Source: Solimonas sp. (GTDB lineage Bacteria > Pseudomonadota > Gammaproteobacteria > Nevskiales > Nevskiaceae). Taken from it: a stretch of 58,985 nucleotides of DNA. The stretch is taken from contig JASBRP010000041.1 in assembly GCA_030149365.1 (NCBI GenBank), positions 1 to 58,985 on the forward strand, read 5' to 3'. The notes under the pieces were generated by a model. It had not been told where the DNA came from and did no database searches. It saw only the letters and a program-made list of their open reading frames with translations. The position numbers and the translations under genes are program-made. Below are positions 27,822-37,078 of the stretch, piece after piece; position 1 is the stretch's first letter, and each line of letters opens with the position of its first letter.

Positions 27822-29024
27822 TCAGGCGAGCTTCACCGCGGCGGCCGCGCGGCGCGCCTTGGCGCGCGCCTCGTCGATGCTGTCGCCCAGCGCCAGGGCC
27901 ACGCCCATGCGGCGCTTGCCGGCGATCTCGGGCTTGCCGAACAGGCGGAACTGGGTGTCGGGCTCCACCAGGGCAGCGGCCACGCCCGCGAAGGCCGGCG
28001 CCGGACGGTCGCCCTCCAGCAGCAGGGCGCAGGACGCCGAGGGGCCGCGGCCACGGATGTTGGGCACCGGCAGGCCGAGGATGGCGCGCAGGTGCAGCGC
28101 GAACTCGGACAGGTCCTGCGAGATCAGCGTCACCAGGCCGGTGTCGTGCGGGCGCGGCGAGACCTCGGAGAAGATCACCTCGTCGCCGCGCACGAACAGC
28201 TCCACGCCGAACAGGCCGCGGCCGCCCAGGGCGGCGGTGATCTGGTCTGCCACCGCCTGCGCCTTGGCCAGCGCCGCCGGGCTCATGGGGTGCGGCTGCC
28301 AGGACTCGCGGTAGTCGCCGTCGATCTGCAGGTGGCCGATGGGCGCGCAGTACGAGGTCTTGACGGCGGCGGAGCCGTCGACGCCAGCGGCGTGGCGCAC
28401 GGTCAGCAGGGTGATCTCGTAGTCGAAGTCGATGAAGCCCTCGATGATCACGCGGCCGGCGCCGGCACGGCCGCCGGCCTGGGCATACTCCCAGGCGTCC
28501 CGGATATCGGCCTCGGTCTTCACCGTGCTCTGGCCCTTGCCGGACGACGACATCACCGGCTTGACCACGCAGGGCATGCCCACGGCGCGCACGGCCTCCT
28601 CGTAGTCCTCGTAGCGATCAGCGAAGCGGTAGGGCGAGGTTGGCAGCCCCAGCTCCTCGGCGGCCAGGCGGCGGATGCCCTCGCGGTCCATGGTCAGGCG
28701 CGCGGCACGGGCGGTGGGGATCACGTGATAGCCCTCCGCCTCCAGTTCCTGCAGCGTCGGGGTGTGGATGGCCTCGATCTCCGGCACGATGAAGTGCGGC
28801 TTCTCCAGCTCGATCACGCGGCGCAGTTCGGCACCGTCGAGCATGCGGATCACATGGCTGCGATGCGCCACCTGCATGGCCGGCGCGTTGGCGTAGCGGT
28901 CCACCGCGATGCATTCCACGCCCAGGCGCTGCGCCTCGATCGCCACTTCCTTGCCGAGTTCGCCGGAGCCCAGCAGCAGCAGGCGGGTGGCATTGGGGGA
29001 CAACGGGGTGCCGAGCGTGGTCAT
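27822..29024 (-). CDS. purT: Formate-dependent phosphoribosylglycinamide formyltransferase PurT
   Basis: ATP-grasp enzyme of purine synthesis that formylates GAR with formate and ATP. The protein has 400 residues (E. coli 392). The N-terminal [20 protein letters not shown] is the pre-ATP-grasp fold. [20 protein letters not shown] is the ATP loop, [14 protein letters not shown] follows, and [14 protein letters not shown] is the metal and substrate end; all are PurT signatures. ATG 29024 has no strong ribosome site. The gene is divergent from pyk across 79 bases. Confidence 0.96.
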   Translation of the reverse strand: MTTLGTPLSPNATRLLLLGSGELGKEVAIEAQRLGVECIAVDRYANAPAMQVAHRSHVIRMLDGAELRRVIELEKPHFIVPEIEAIHTPTLQELEAEGYHVIPTARAARLTMDREGIRRLAAEELGLPTSPYRFADRYEDYEEAVRAVGMPCVVKPVMSSSGKGQSTVKTEADIRDAWEYAQAGGRAGAGRVIIEGFIDFDYEITLLTVRHAAGVDGSAAVKTSYCAPIGHLQIDGDYRESWQPHPMSPAALAKAQAVADQITAALGGRGLFGVELFVRGDEVIFSEVSPRPHDTGLVTLISQDLSEFALHLRAILGLPVPNIRGRGPSASCALLLEGDRPAPAFAGVAAALVEPDTQFRLFGKPEIAGKRRMGVALALGDSIDEARAKARRAAAAVKLA

Positions 29025-29103
29025 AGTGCTGATCGTTTCGTCGGAGAGGCGTGCCGTTTCCGGCGGCGGGAGTAGACTGATGCCCAGCATTATCGGAGAA
29101 CTC

Positions 29104-30537
29104 ATGGCCCGCCGCACCAAGATCGTCGCCACCCTCGGCCCCGCCACCGACCAGCCGGGGGTGCTCAAACGCCTGCTGGCGGCAGGCGTCGACGTGGTCC
29201 GCCTCAATTTCTCGCACGGCAAGCAGGAGGACCATGCGCGGCGTGCGCAGGCCGTCCGCGAGGCCGCGGCCGAACTGGGGGTGGACGTGGGCGTGCTGGC
29301 CGACCTGCAAGGCCCCAAGATCCGCATCGAGTCCTTTGCCGCCGGGTCGGTGGAGCTGGCGGAGGGCCAGAAGTTCGCGCTCGACACGGCCCTGGGCTCG
29401 GAGGCCGGCGACATCACGGTGGTGGGCTGCGCCTACGCCGAGCTGCCGCGCGACGTGGCCCCCGGCGACACCCTGCTGCTCAACGACGGCGCCATCTCGC
29501 TGCGCGTGGACGCGGTGGGGACCACGCGCATCGACACCACGGTGCTGCTCGGCGGCGTGCTGTCCAACCGCAAGGGCATCAACAAGCAGGGTGGCGGCCT
29601 GTCGGCCGAGGCCCTGACCGACAAGGACCGCTCCGACCTGCGCTATGCCGTGAGCATCGGCGTGGATTTCATCGCCGTGTCCTTCCCGCGCTCGGCCCAG
29701 GACATGCTGCAGGCCCGCGAGCTGGTCAAGGAGGCCGGCGGCGATTGCCTGCTGGTGGCCAAGATCGAGCGTGCCGAGGCCCTGCCGGAACTGGTGGACC
29801 TGGTGGCGGCCTCCGACGTGGTGATGGTGGCGCGCGGCGACCTGGGCGTTGAGATCGGCGATGCCGAGCTGCCAGGCTGGCAGAAACGCATCATCCGCGA
29901 GGCCCGCGAACAGAACCGCATGGTGATCACCGCCACGCAGATGATGGAGTCGATGATCACCAGCCCGGTGCCGACCCGGGCCGAGGTGCTGGACGTGGCC
30001 AATGCCGTCATGGACGGCACGGACGCGGTGATGCTGTCGGCCGAAACCGCCAGCGGCAAGTACCCGGTGAAGGTGGTGGAGGCGATGTCGCGCGTCTGCA
30101 TCGGCGCCGAGGGCGCCATGCCGGACCGCCCCAACCGCTTCCGCCGCCCCTTCGACGCGCATTTCGAGCGCACCGACGAGGCCATCGCCATGGCCACCGC
30201 CTGGACTGCGCGCAACATGCGCGCCGACGCCATCCTGTCGCTGACCGAGTCCGGCAGCACGGCCCTGATGATGTCGCGCAGCGAGCTCAACATCCCGATC
30301 TTCGCCCTCACCCGCCACGAGAAGACACGCCGCCGCATGGCGCTGTGCCGCGGCGTGTATCCGGTGGACTTCGAGCCGTCGCAGCTGGAGACGCTCAAGC
30401 CGCTGCAGGAGGCGATCGCGCATATGGAAAAGCGCGGCGGCGTCGCCAAGGGCCAGCGCGTCATCATGACCAAGGGCGACTTCACCGGCCCTGGCGGCAC
30501 CAACGCGATGAAGATCGTGACGGTCGGCGAGTTCTAG
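29104..30537 (+). CDS. pyk: Pyruvate kinase
   Basis: Final step of glycolysis, from PEP and ADP to pyruvate and ATP. A protein of 477 residues with [12 protein letters not shown] at the N-terminus, LNFSHG, the signature [11 protein letters not shown] (active-site Lys-Glu) around residue 218, [10 protein letters not shown], and [22 protein letters not shown]. The C-terminal allosteric domain (about 345-477) has [21 protein letters not shown]. Length and sequence fit the PykA type rather than the longer type. GGAG precedes ATG 29104; an upstream in-frame ATG at 29080 is possible. A glycerophosphodiesterase gene follows 24 bases later. Confidence 0.96.
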   Translation: MARRTKIVATLGPATDQPGVLKRLLAAGVDVVRLNFSHGKQEDHARRAQAVREAAAELGVDVGVLADLQGPKIRIESFAAGSVELAEGQKFALDTALGSEAGDITVVGCAYAELPRDVAPGDTLLLNDGAISLRVDAVGTTRIDTTVLLGGVLSNRKGINKQGGGLSAEALTDKDRSDLRYAVSIGVDFIAVSFPRSAQDMLQARELVKEAGGDCLLVAKIERAEALPELVDLVAASDVVMVARGDLGVEIGDAELPGWQKRIIREAREQNRMVITATQMMESMITSPVPTRAEVLDVANAVMDGTDAVMLSAETASGKYPVKVVEAMSRVCIGAEGAMPDRPNRFRRPFDAHFERTDEAIAMATAWTARNMRADAILSLTESGSTALMMSRSELNIPIFALTRHEKTRRRMALCRGVYPVDFEPSQLETLKPLQEAIAHMEKRGGVAKGQRVIMTKGDFTGPGGTNAMKIVTVGEF

Positions 30538-30561
30538 TTTTCCGCAGTGGAGGGCAGGCGC

Positions 30562-31266
30562 ATGAGCGAGGCATCGGACTTCCTGGTGATCGGCCACCGC
30601 GGCGCCCGCGGCCATGCGCCGGAGAACACCCTGCTGGCCATCGATGCCGGCATCCGCCTGGGCGCGCACTGGGTGGAGTTCGACGTGCAGCAGCTCGGCG
30701 ACGAGCTGCTGCTGATGCACGACCTGCGCCTGGACCGCACCACCAACGGCCAGGGCCCACTGGCGGAGTACACGTTCGAGGAGCTGCGCCGGCTCGACGC
30801 CGGACAGGGCCAGCAGATTCCCACGCTGCAGGAGGCCCTGGACCTGGTGGACCAGCGCGCCGGCGTGAACATCGAGCTCAAGACCTGGGGCGGCTGCGCC
30901 GCCGCAGTGGCGCGCGTGCTGCGCGACTACCTGGCCGACGGCTGGACGGCGGAACAATTCCTGGTGTCCTCCTTCCACCTGCCGGAGCTCTGGGAGTTCC
31001 GCCAGTTGCTGCCGGAGGTACCGGTGGGAGCCCTGGTCTGCGGCGTACCGCTGGACTGGGCCGGCTCGGCGGCCGAGCTGGGCGCCGCCAGCCTCAACGT
31101 CTCCGACGAGTTCGTGGACGACAAGCTGGTGACCGACGCGCATGCGCGCGGCCTGAAGGTCTATGCCTATACCGTGAACCACCCGGACGACATGCGCCGC
31201 CTGCGCGCCCAGGGGGTGGACGGCATCTTCACGGACTACCCGGACCGGGCCCTGGCGCTGCGCTGA
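30562..31266 (+). CDS. Glycerophosphodiester phosphodiesterase, UgpQ-like
   Basis: A cytosolic enzyme of 234 residues that hydrolyses glycerophosphodiesters to glycerol-3-phosphate and an alcohol. The GDPD signature is GHRGARGHAPENTLLAIDAGI (residues 12-32, His and Glu-Asn), then EFDVQQLGDELLLMHDLRLDRTTNG with the second catalytic His, NIELKTWG, and the end GVDGIFTDYPDRAL. There is no signal peptide. GGAGGG precedes ATG 30562; a GTG at 30547 is an alternative. It is probably co-transcribed with pyk. Confidence 0.95.
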   Translation: MSEASDFLVIGHRGARGHAPENTLLAIDAGIRLGAHWVEFDVQQLGDELLLMHDLRLDRTTNGQGPLAEYTFEELRRLDAGQGQQIPTLQEALDLVDQRAGVNIELKTWGGCAAAVARVLRDYLADGWTAEQFLVSSFHLPELWEFRQLLPEVPVGALVCGVPLDWAGSAAELGAASLNVSDEFVDDKLVTDAHARGLKVYAYTVNHPDDMRRLRAQGVDGIFTDYPDRALALR

Positions 31267-31353
31267 GTCCGGCTCCGACGACCGCGCTTTGACAGTTCCT
31301 CGGGCGGGGGGCCACCATGGCCGATGATCCCGCCCCCGAAGGATTTGTGATAA

Positions 31354-32013
31354 ATGATTGACCTTTATACGGCCCCGACTCCCAATGGCCACAAGGCCTC
31401 GATCATGCTGGAGGAGCTGGGCATACCCTACCGTGTGGTCCCGGTGGACATCTCCCGTGGCGACCAGAAGCGCCCGGACTACCTGCAGCTGAACCCCAAC
31501 GGCCGCATCCCGACCATCGTGGACCGTGACGCCGGCGATTTCGCGGTGTTCGAGTCCGGCGCCATCCTGATCTACCTGGCCGAGAAGTACGGCCGCTTCC
31601 TACCGGCCGACGTCCAGGGCCGCTCGCGGGCGATCCAGTGGCTGATGTTCCAGATGGGCGGCGTCGGCCCCATGCAGGGCCAGGCCAACGTCTTCTTCCG
31701 CTACTTCCCTGAGAAGATCCAGCCGGCGATCGACCGCTACCAGAAGGAAACCCGGCGCCTGTACGAGGTGCTGGACACGCAGCTGGGCCGCAGCGAGTAC
31801 CTGGCCGGCGACTACTCCATCGCCGACATCGCCACCTACCCCTGGGTGAAGATCCATGGCTGGGCTGGCGTGGAAGCGCGCGACCTGCCGCATCTCAGCG
31901 CCTGGATGGACAAGGTGGCGGCACGCCCGGCGGTGCAGCGCGGCCTGGACGTGCCCGGCAAGGTCTCGCCCGAGGAAATCGTCAAGAGCGCCCAGAACAT
32001 CGTGGTCAAGTAA
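31354..32013 (+). CDS. Nu-class glutathione S-transferase, YfcG-like disulfide-bond reductase
   Basis: A protein of 219 residues. The N-terminal thioredoxin fold has [18 protein letters not shown] with the Thr-Pro-Asn-Gly motif of YfcG/nu-class GSTs, then [11 protein letters not shown] (cis-Pro) and [15 protein letters not shown] (glutathione Glu-Ser). The C-terminal helical domain includes [12 protein letters not shown] and [11 protein letters not shown] (N-capping motif). YfcG-type enzymes reduce disulfides with glutathione. The gene ends 14 bases before ppk, so a transcript including ppk is likely. Confidence 0.93.
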   Translation: MIDLYTAPTPNGHKASIMLEELGIPYRVVPVDISRGDQKRPDYLQLNPNGRIPTIVDRDAGDFAVFESGAILIYLAEKYGRFLPADVQGRSRAIQWLMFQMGGVGPMQGQANVFFRYFPEKIQPAIDRYQKETRRLYEVLDTQLGRSEYLAGDYSIADIATYPWVKIHGWAGVEARDLPHLSAWMDKVAARPAVQRGLDVPGKVSPEEIVKSAQNIVVK

Positions 32014-32027
32014 GCGGTCTGAGGCTT

Positions 32028-34157
32028 ATGTCACAGGAACGTAACGTCGCGGCGCTAAACGTCCGGGTCCCGGCCGAACCCTCCGCGAACGATCCCATGA
32101 AGAATCCCCCTGCGCTCGAGCTCACCCCCGCCGAGCTGTTCCTGAACCGCGAGCTGTCGCTGCTCGAATTCAACCGCCGCGTGCTGGCCCAGGCACTGGA
32201 CGAGACGGTGCCGCTGCTGGAGCGCCTGAAGTTCCTGTGCATCTCCAGCTCCAATCTCGACGAGTTCTTCGAGATCCGCGTTGCCGGTCTGCAGCAGATG
32301 GCCGAGATCAACCCGGCCCAGCGCGGCTCCGACGGCCAGACGCCCGGCGAGCTGCTGAACGCGATCGGTACCCGGGCCCATGGCCTGGTGGAGGAGCAGT
32401 ACCGCGTGTTCAACGAGGTGCTGATCCCGGCGCTGGAGGGCGAGAAGATCCGCTTCGTGCGCCGCAGCGAGTGGACTACCGAGCAGGATGCCTGGCTGCG
32501 CAACTATTTCCAGAACGAGCTGGCGCCGGTGCTCTCGCCGATCGGGCTGGACCCGGCGCATCCGTTCCCGCGCATCCTCAACAAGTCGCTCAACTTCATC
32601 GTCTCGCTGTCGGGCAAGGACGCTTTCGGCCGCAGCACGCCCTACGCCATCGTGCAGGCGCCGCGCGCCCTGCCGCGCCTGATCCAGATTCCCAAGAGCG
32701 TGGAAGGCAGCGGCCCGCACGACTTCGTGTTCCTGTCGTCGGTGATCCACGCCTACGTCGACGAGCTGTTCCCCGGCATGGAGGCCAGCGGCTGCTTCCA
32801 GTTCCGCGTCACGCGCAACTCCGACCTGGCGCTGGACGAGGCCGAGGCCGATGACCTGCTCGAAGAGCTGGAAGACGTGCTGGCGCAGCGCCAGTGGGGC
32901 GACACGGTGCGCCTGGAGGTGGCCCACAACTGCCCCGAACGCCTGGTGAACTACCTGGCCGAAGAGATGCAGCTGCAGCCGATCGACATCTACTCCTGCA
33001 ACGGCCCGGTCAACCTGATGCGCCTGATGCAGGTGCCCGACCTGATCGACCGGCCGGAACTGAAGTACCCGGCCTTCGTGCCGCGCACCCCCAAGGCGCT
33101 GGGCGGCGACCTGTTCGCCACCATCCGGCAGAAGGACCAGCTGCTGCACCATCCTTACGATTCCTTCACCCCGGTGGTGGAGTTCCTGCGCCAGGCGGCG
33201 CGCGATCCCAACGTGCTGGCGATCAAGCAGACGCTGTACCGCACCGGCACCAAGTCGGCCATCGTGGAGGCCCTGATCGAGGCCGCCCGCAACGGCAAGG
33301 AAGTGACCGCTGTGGTGGAGCTGCGCGCGCGCTTCGACGAGGAGGCCAACATCGACCTCGCCGAGCAGCTGCAGGACGTCGGCGCACACGTGGTCTATGG
33401 CGTGGTGGGCTACAAGACGCACGCCAAGATGTGCCTGATCGTGCGCCGCGAGGACTCCGGCCTCAAGCACTACGCGCACCTGGGCACCGGCAACTACCAC
33501 CCGCGCACCGCGCGCATGTACACCGACTACGGCCTGTTCACCGCCGACAAGCAGATCTGCCAGGACGTGCATGCCGTGTTCCTGCAGCTGACCAGCCTGG
33601 GCAAGGTGACCAAGCTGCACAAGCTGCTGCAGTCGCCCTTCACCATGGCCAAGGGCTTCCACAGCCGCATCGACCGCGAGATCGAGAACGCCAGGAAGGG
33701 CAAGCCGGCGCGCGTCGTCGCCAAGATGAATTCGCTGGTGGAGCCGGAGATCATCCAGGCCCTGTACCGCGCCTCGCAGGCCGGCGTGAAGGTGGACTGC
33801 ATCGTGCGCGGCATGTGCTCGCTGCGCCCCGGCGTGAAGGGCATGTCGGACAACATCGTGGTCCGCTCGCTGATCGGGCGCTTCCTGGAACACCACCGCG
33901 TGTTCAGCTTCCACAACGACGGCGCCGACGAGGTCTGGCTGTCCAGCGCCGACTGGATGGAGCGCAACCTGTTCCGCCGCGTGGAAGTGGCCTTCCCGGT
34001 GGAAGACAAGAAGATCCGCGCCCGCATCCTGGAAGACCTCAACGGCTACCTCGCCGATACTGCCCAGACCTGGATCCTGCAGGCCGACGGCAACTACCTG
34101 CGCCCCGAGAAGATCGAGGGCAAGGCCGTGCAGCAGAAGTTCATGGACGAGACCTGA
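32028..34157 (+). CDS. ppk: Polyphosphate kinase 1
   Basis: Reversibly makes inorganic polyphosphate from ATP at the membrane periphery. A protein of 709 residues with the N-terminal helical domain LFLNRELSLLEFNRRVL, the H domain, and two phospholipase-D-like halves. The autophosphorylated His is in GVVGYKTHAKMCLIVRRE (around residue 463), followed by GTGNYHPRTARMYTDYGLFT. RGMCSLRPGVKGMSDNI and the second catalytic His in GRFLEHHRVFSF follow. Start ATG 32028 has only weak GAGG upstream. The degrading enzyme ppx faces it from the other strand across a repeat-rich 278-base gap. Confidence 0.97.
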   Translation: MSQERNVAALNVRVPAEPSANDPMKNPPALELTPAELFLNRELSLLEFNRRVLAQALDETVPLLERLKFLCISSSNLDEFFEIRVAGLQQMAEINPAQRGSDGQTPGELLNAIGTRAHGLVEEQYRVFNEVLIPALEGEKIRFVRRSEWTTEQDAWLRNYFQNELAPVLSPIGLDPAHPFPRILNKSLNFIVSLSGKDAFGRSTPYAIVQAPRALPRLIQIPKSVEGSGPHDFVFLSSVIHAYVDELFPGMEASGCFQFRVTRNSDLALDEAEADDLLEELEDVLAQRQWGDTVRLEVAHNCPERLVNYLAEEMQLQPIDIYSCNGPVNLMRLMQVPDLIDRPELKYPAFVPRTPKALGGDLFATIRQKDQLLHHPYDSFTPVVEFLRQAARDPNVLAIKQTLYRTGTKSAIVEALIEAARNGKEVTAVVELRARFDEEANIDLAEQLQDVGAHVVYGVVGYKTHAKMCLIVRREDSGLKHYAHLGTGNYHPRTARMYTDYGLFTADKQICQDVHAVFLQLTSLGKVTKLHKLLQSPFTMAKGFHSRIDREIENARKGKPARVVAKMNSLVEPEIIQALYRASQAGVKVDCIVRGMCSLRPGVKGMSDNIVVRSLIGRFLEHHRVFSFHNDGADEVWLSSADWMERNLFRRVEVAFPVEDKKIRARILEDLNGYLADTAQTWILQADGNYLRPEKIEGKAVQQKFMDET

Positions 34158-34435
34158 GTCGGTCGCTCGGCGCAGACGTTCACCCTGCGACAGGCTCAGG
34201 GCGAACGGTTTGGGTTAGTCGCTTCATGATCCCCTCTCGGCAACTGCCCCTGCGTTGCCCTACCTCGGGCATCCATGCCCTTGCCAACCCTCTCCCCGCA
34301 AGCGGGGGGAGGGCGTGCGCGAAATGAACACCTGCTTCTCGGGGCACACGTTGCCCTCTTCCTTCTGCAGCGGAAAAAGCGGGGCTGGGCGTGCTTCGAT
34401 AACCCGCTCGGCATGAGCGGTCATGGCATTGCCGC
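34158..34435. other. Gap between ppk and ppx holding two dispersed hairpins
   Basis: No credible gene. It contains the repeat at 34177-34207 and a second hairpin at 34288-34313 (CCCTCTCCCCGC-AA-GCGGGGGGAGGG with one G-T pair), a type commonly dispersed in proteobacterial intergenic DNA. No clear terminator with a T run is visible for either convergent gene. Confidence 0.6.
34177..34207. repeat. Dispersed repeat, TTCGTCCTGAGCCTGTCG family (copy 2, inverted)
   Basis: CGTTCACCCTG and CAGGGCGAACG pair with one mismatch around CGACAGGCT. The reverse complement matches the core of 6016-6040 with small changes. Confidence 0.65.
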
Positions 34436-35959
34436 TTACTGCAGCCGCAACCTGATCTGTAGCGCCGCCAGCGCCTCGATCTCCTGCTCCAGCTCGGCGC
34501 GCGTCAGCGGGTGCTTCTCCAGCCAGCGCTTTTGCGTGAAGGCCAGGTCCACCGAGCGCCGCTGCGCCGTCACGCGGATCGGCGGCTTCAGGCCCTCGCC
34601 GCGGGAGCGGTGCAGGATGTAGGCGATGCGCAGCACCACCGCCAGCTTGCGTACCGGCTCGGCCCAGGTGGTCGGCAGGTCGTCCAGCGACGTCAGCGCA
34701 AACTTGCCGCGGTGCAGGCGCACCAGTGCCGCCAGCAGCTTCTGGTCGGTCTGCGAGAAGCCCTGCAGGTCGCAGTTCCGCAGGATGTATTCGCCGTGCT
34801 TGTGGTACGAGGCATGCGAGATGGCCAGGCCGATCTCGTGCAGGCGCGCGGCCCAGCCCAGCAGCATCGCGGAGAACTTCGGCTCCAGGCCCCAGGGCCT
34901 GGCCACCTGGTCCAGGATCTTCAGCGCAGTGCGCTCCACGCCGGCGGCATGCTCCTGGTCACAGCCGTAACGCTTGGCCAGGGCCAGCACCGACTCGTCG
35001 CGCACGTCGTGGTCCGACAGGCGGCCCAGCAGGTCGTAGATCAGGCCCTCGCGCAGCGCGCGCTCGGAGGTCTCCATGCGCTGCACGCCCAGCGAGTCGA
35101 ACACGCCGGCCAGCACGGCGAGGCCGCCGGGGAACACCGGGCGACGGTCCTCGCGCAGCGCGGGGAAGTCCAGGCGGTCTACATGGCCACGGTCGATGGC
35201 CAGGTCGATGACCTTCTCCAGGCCCGTGGCGGTCATCTCGTTCTCGCACCAGCCCTGCTCGCGCATCACGCGCCAGACGCCGCGCACGGTGCCGGAGGAA
35301 CCGATCGCCAGATCCCAGCCCGACTCGCGGTACTGGCGCTCGAGGAACTCCAGCTCGATGCGGGCGGCCAGGCGCGCGCGGCGGAAACGGGCGCGGGTGA
35401 TCTCGCCGTCCTCGAAGAAGCGCTGCGTATGCACCACGCAGCCCAGCGAGACGGATTCCATCAGCCTGGGGGTGGCCTGGTTGCCGATGATGACCTCGGT
35501 GCTGCCGCCACCGATGTCCACCACCAGGCGCTTCGGGCGGCCGCGACCCATGCCATGGGTGACGCCGCCGTAGACCAGGCGCGCCTCTTCCAGGCCGGCG
35601 ATGATCTCGATGCCGTGGCCCAGCGCCATCTCGGCGGCGGCGTGGAAGTCGGCCCCGCGGCGCCAGCGCCGCATGGTGTTGGTACCCACCGCGCGTACCC
35701 GCACCGGCGGGATGCCGCGCCGGCGCTGGCCGAAGCGCTGCAGGCATTCCAGTGCGCGCAAGGCCACGTCGGGGCGCAGGCGCTTGTCGGCGTCCAGGCC
35801 CGAGGCCAGGCGCACCGGCTCGCGCAGGCGGTCGATCACCTGGATATCCCCGCCATTGGACCGGGCCACCATCATGTGGAAGCTGTTGGAGCCGAGATCC
35901 ACCGCGGCGATCTCGAAGCCATGCTCGGCCACCCCGGCCTTGCGACCACGCGCCGCCAT
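34436..35959 (-). CDS. ppx: Exopolyphosphatase Ppx/GppA family
   Basis: Removes terminal phosphates from polyphosphate (or pppGpp) in the cytoplasm. The ASKHA phosphate loops are AAVDLGSNSFHMMVAR (near the N-terminus) and LVVDIGGGSTEVIIG, and the C-terminal helical HD-like part has RLHEIGLAISHASYHKHGEYIL. With ATG 35959 the protein has 507 residues, matching E. coli Ppx (513), and GGAG lies upstream. A longer reading from ATG 36037 adds a Pro/Arg-rich stretch and starts right at the AT-rich island, so I judge it less likely. It is convergent to ppk instead of forming the ppk-ppx operon seen in E. coli. Confidence 0.95.
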   Translation of the reverse strand: MAARGRKAGVAEHGFEIAAVDLGSNSFHMMVARSNGGDIQVIDRLREPVRLASGLDADKRLRPDVALRALECLQRFGQRRRGIPPVRVRAVGTNTMRRWRRGADFHAAAEMALGHGIEIIAGLEEARLVYGGVTHGMGRGRPKRLVVDIGGGSTEVIIGNQATPRLMESVSLGCVVHTQRFFEDGEITRARFRRARLAARIELEFLERQYRESGWDLAIGSSGTVRGVWRVMREQGWCENEMTATGLEKVIDLAIDRGHVDRLDFPALREDRRPVFPGGLAVLAGVFDSLGVQRMETSERALREGLIYDLLGRLSDHDVRDESVLALAKRYGCDQEHAAGVERTALKILDQVARPWGLEPKFSAMLLGWAARLHEIGLAISHASYHKHGEYILRNCDLQGFSQTDQKLLAALVRLHRGKFALTSLDDLPTTWAEPVRKLAVVLRIAYILHRSRGEGLKPPIRVTAQRRSVDLAFTQKRWLEKHPLTRAELEQEIEALAALQIRLRLQ

Positions 35960-36041
35960 CACGCGCGGTCTCCGGAGGCCGGGACGGCGCGGCGGCAGCG
36001 CAAACCGCGGGAAAGAAGGCTCATCGAGCGGCAGCATCCAT

Positions 36042-36089
36042 GTGTTTTAATTTATATAATTAAACAAATTAATGTTTATATTTAATTAC
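36042..36089. other. AT-rich island between ppx and the cytochrome c genes
   Basis: About 48 bases of nearly pure A/T in a GC-rich region, including ATTAAACAAA (36059-36068), which is shared exactly with 6879-6888 and 57586-57595. It is a likely promoter or upstream-activating region for ppx (minus); no single promoter could be assigned with confidence. Confidence 0.5.
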
Positions 36090-36248
36090 AGCCTTCCGCA
36101 GGGCGGAGCGCGTTCTCGCCACTATACGGAGGCCATCCCCACGAGGCGAGCGGCCCATCGCGGGGGAGGGGTCACGTTGACCCCAAACGCCCAATGTCCG
36201 AACATATTGCATCTAGCTGTCCGCCAGATTCATTCCGGGAGTTTTCTC

Positions 36249-36572
36249 ATGAAGTTAGCGCGTTGGGGCCTGTTGGCCCTCGTCGCGATGGCGCTGCCTG
36301 CGTTCGCCGAGGGTGGCAACGTCGAGGCAGGCCGGGTCAAGGCCAACACCTGCATGGGCTGCCACGGCATCCCCAACTACAACAACGTCTACCCGACCTA
36401 TCGCGTTCCGCGTATCGGCGGCCAGACCGAGGCCTACATCGTCGCAGCCCTCAAGGGCTACAAGAACGGCGATCGTCCCCACATGACGATGCGTGCCCAG
36501 GCCGCCAACCTGTCCGACCAGGACATGGCTGACATCGCGGCGTTCTTCGCCCACGCCCCGGTCCACCGTTAA
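36249..36572 (+). CDS. Single-heme cytochrome c (class I, c4/c5-like)
   Basis: A periplasmic electron carrier of 107 residues. Signal peptide MKLARWGLLALVAMALPAFA, heme-attachment motif CMGCH (residues 35-39), and a C-terminal helix (LSDQDMADIAAFFA); candidate axial Met residues lie in HMTMRAQ. GGGAG precedes ATG 36249. It is immediately followed, nine bases later, by a second single-heme cytochrome gene; together they resemble the two halves of diheme cytochrome c4. Confidence 0.92.
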   Translation: MKLARWGLLALVAMALPAFAEGGNVEAGRVKANTCMGCHGIPNYNNVYPTYRVPRIGGQTEAYIVAALKGYKNGDRPHMTMRAQAANLSDQDMADIAAFFAHAPVHR

Positions 36573-36581
36573 GGTCAACCC

Positions 36582-36926
36582 ATGAAGCGGATTATCTTTG
36601 TTTCCCTGCTGGCCCTCGCCGGCACCGTCCAGGCCAAGGACGCCGAGCCGCAGAAGGACGTCGCCGCACTGGCCGCGCCCTGCGCTGCCTGCCACGGCGA
36701 GAACGGCGCCAATCCGACCACCCCGGTCTACCCGATCCTGGCTGGCCAGTACGCCAACTACCTCGAGCACGCGCTCAAGGAATACAAGACCGGCAAGCGC
36801 AAGAACGTGGTGATGGCCAGCCAGGTGACCAGCCTGAGCGACGCCGACATCCGCCTGCTGTCGCGCTACTTCGCCGCGCAGTCGAGCAAGCTGCACACGC
36901 CGAGCGTTCACGGCAAGGCCGAGTAA
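36582..36926 (+). CDS. Single-heme cytochrome c (c4-like)
   Basis: A protein of 114 residues with signal peptide MKRIIFVSLLALAGTVQA, heme motif CAACHGENGANP (Cys34-His38), PILAGQYANYLEHALKEYKTGKR, a probable axial Met in VVMASQV, and a C-terminal helix SDADIRLLSRYFAAQ. The GxxGxxPxxPxLAGQ-like arrangement is typical of cytochrome c4/c553 domains. It is co-transcribed with the preceding cytochrome and ends at a strong terminator. The redox partner is unknown; c4 usually delivers electrons to terminal oxidases. Confidence 0.93.
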   Translation: MKRIIFVSLLALAGTVQAKDAEPQKDVAALAAPCAACHGENGANPTTPVYPILAGQYANYLEHALKEYKTGKRKNVVMASQVTSLSDADIRLLSRYFAAQSSKLHTPSVHGKAE

Positions 36927-36949
36927 GCAGGACACACGCTGCATCCGAA

Positions 36950-36977
36950 GCGCGCGGGGATTCCCCGCGCGCTTTTT
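36950..36977 (+). terminator. Intrinsic terminator of the cytochrome pair
   Basis: GCGCGCGGGG-ATT-CCCCGCGCGC (36950-36959, 36963-36972) followed by five T. Confidence 0.93.
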
Positions 36978-36995
36978 CTTTGGCCGGCCTCCGCA

Positions 36996-37032
36996 GCTTG
37001 CGCACCATAATGGGGCAATTGCTAAGATCGGA
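36996..37032 (+). promoter_or_regulatory. Extended -10 promoter of barrel gene 1
   Basis: TTGCGC (36998-37003), 19-base spacer, TGC-TAAGAT (37020-37028). A block of about 36 bases with about five differences recurs at 37758-37794 before the paralog. The 19-base spacing is long, but an extended TG supports activity. Confidence 0.6.
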
Positions 37033-37078
37033 GTGGGGAGCTTGGCTCCCTGCCCGAAAAAATACATACGGAGTCACG

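Noticed and set aside
31281..31353. TTGACA at 31289 as a promoter for the GST gene
   Set aside because: No acceptable -10 box lies 16-18 bases downstream; the region is GC-rich there.
28618..31392. 924-codon open frame on the minus strand across purT, pyk and the GDPD gene
   Set aside because: It is an antisense shadow of well-identified genes in GC-rich DNA; its composition is His/Gln/Arg-rich with no family motifs. The same applies to 13745-16219 opposite plsB and 32055-33914 opposite ppk.
36177..36208. TTGACC ... CATATT as promoter of the cytochrome genes
   Set aside because: A 20-base spacing between the boxes is too long to call with confidence.
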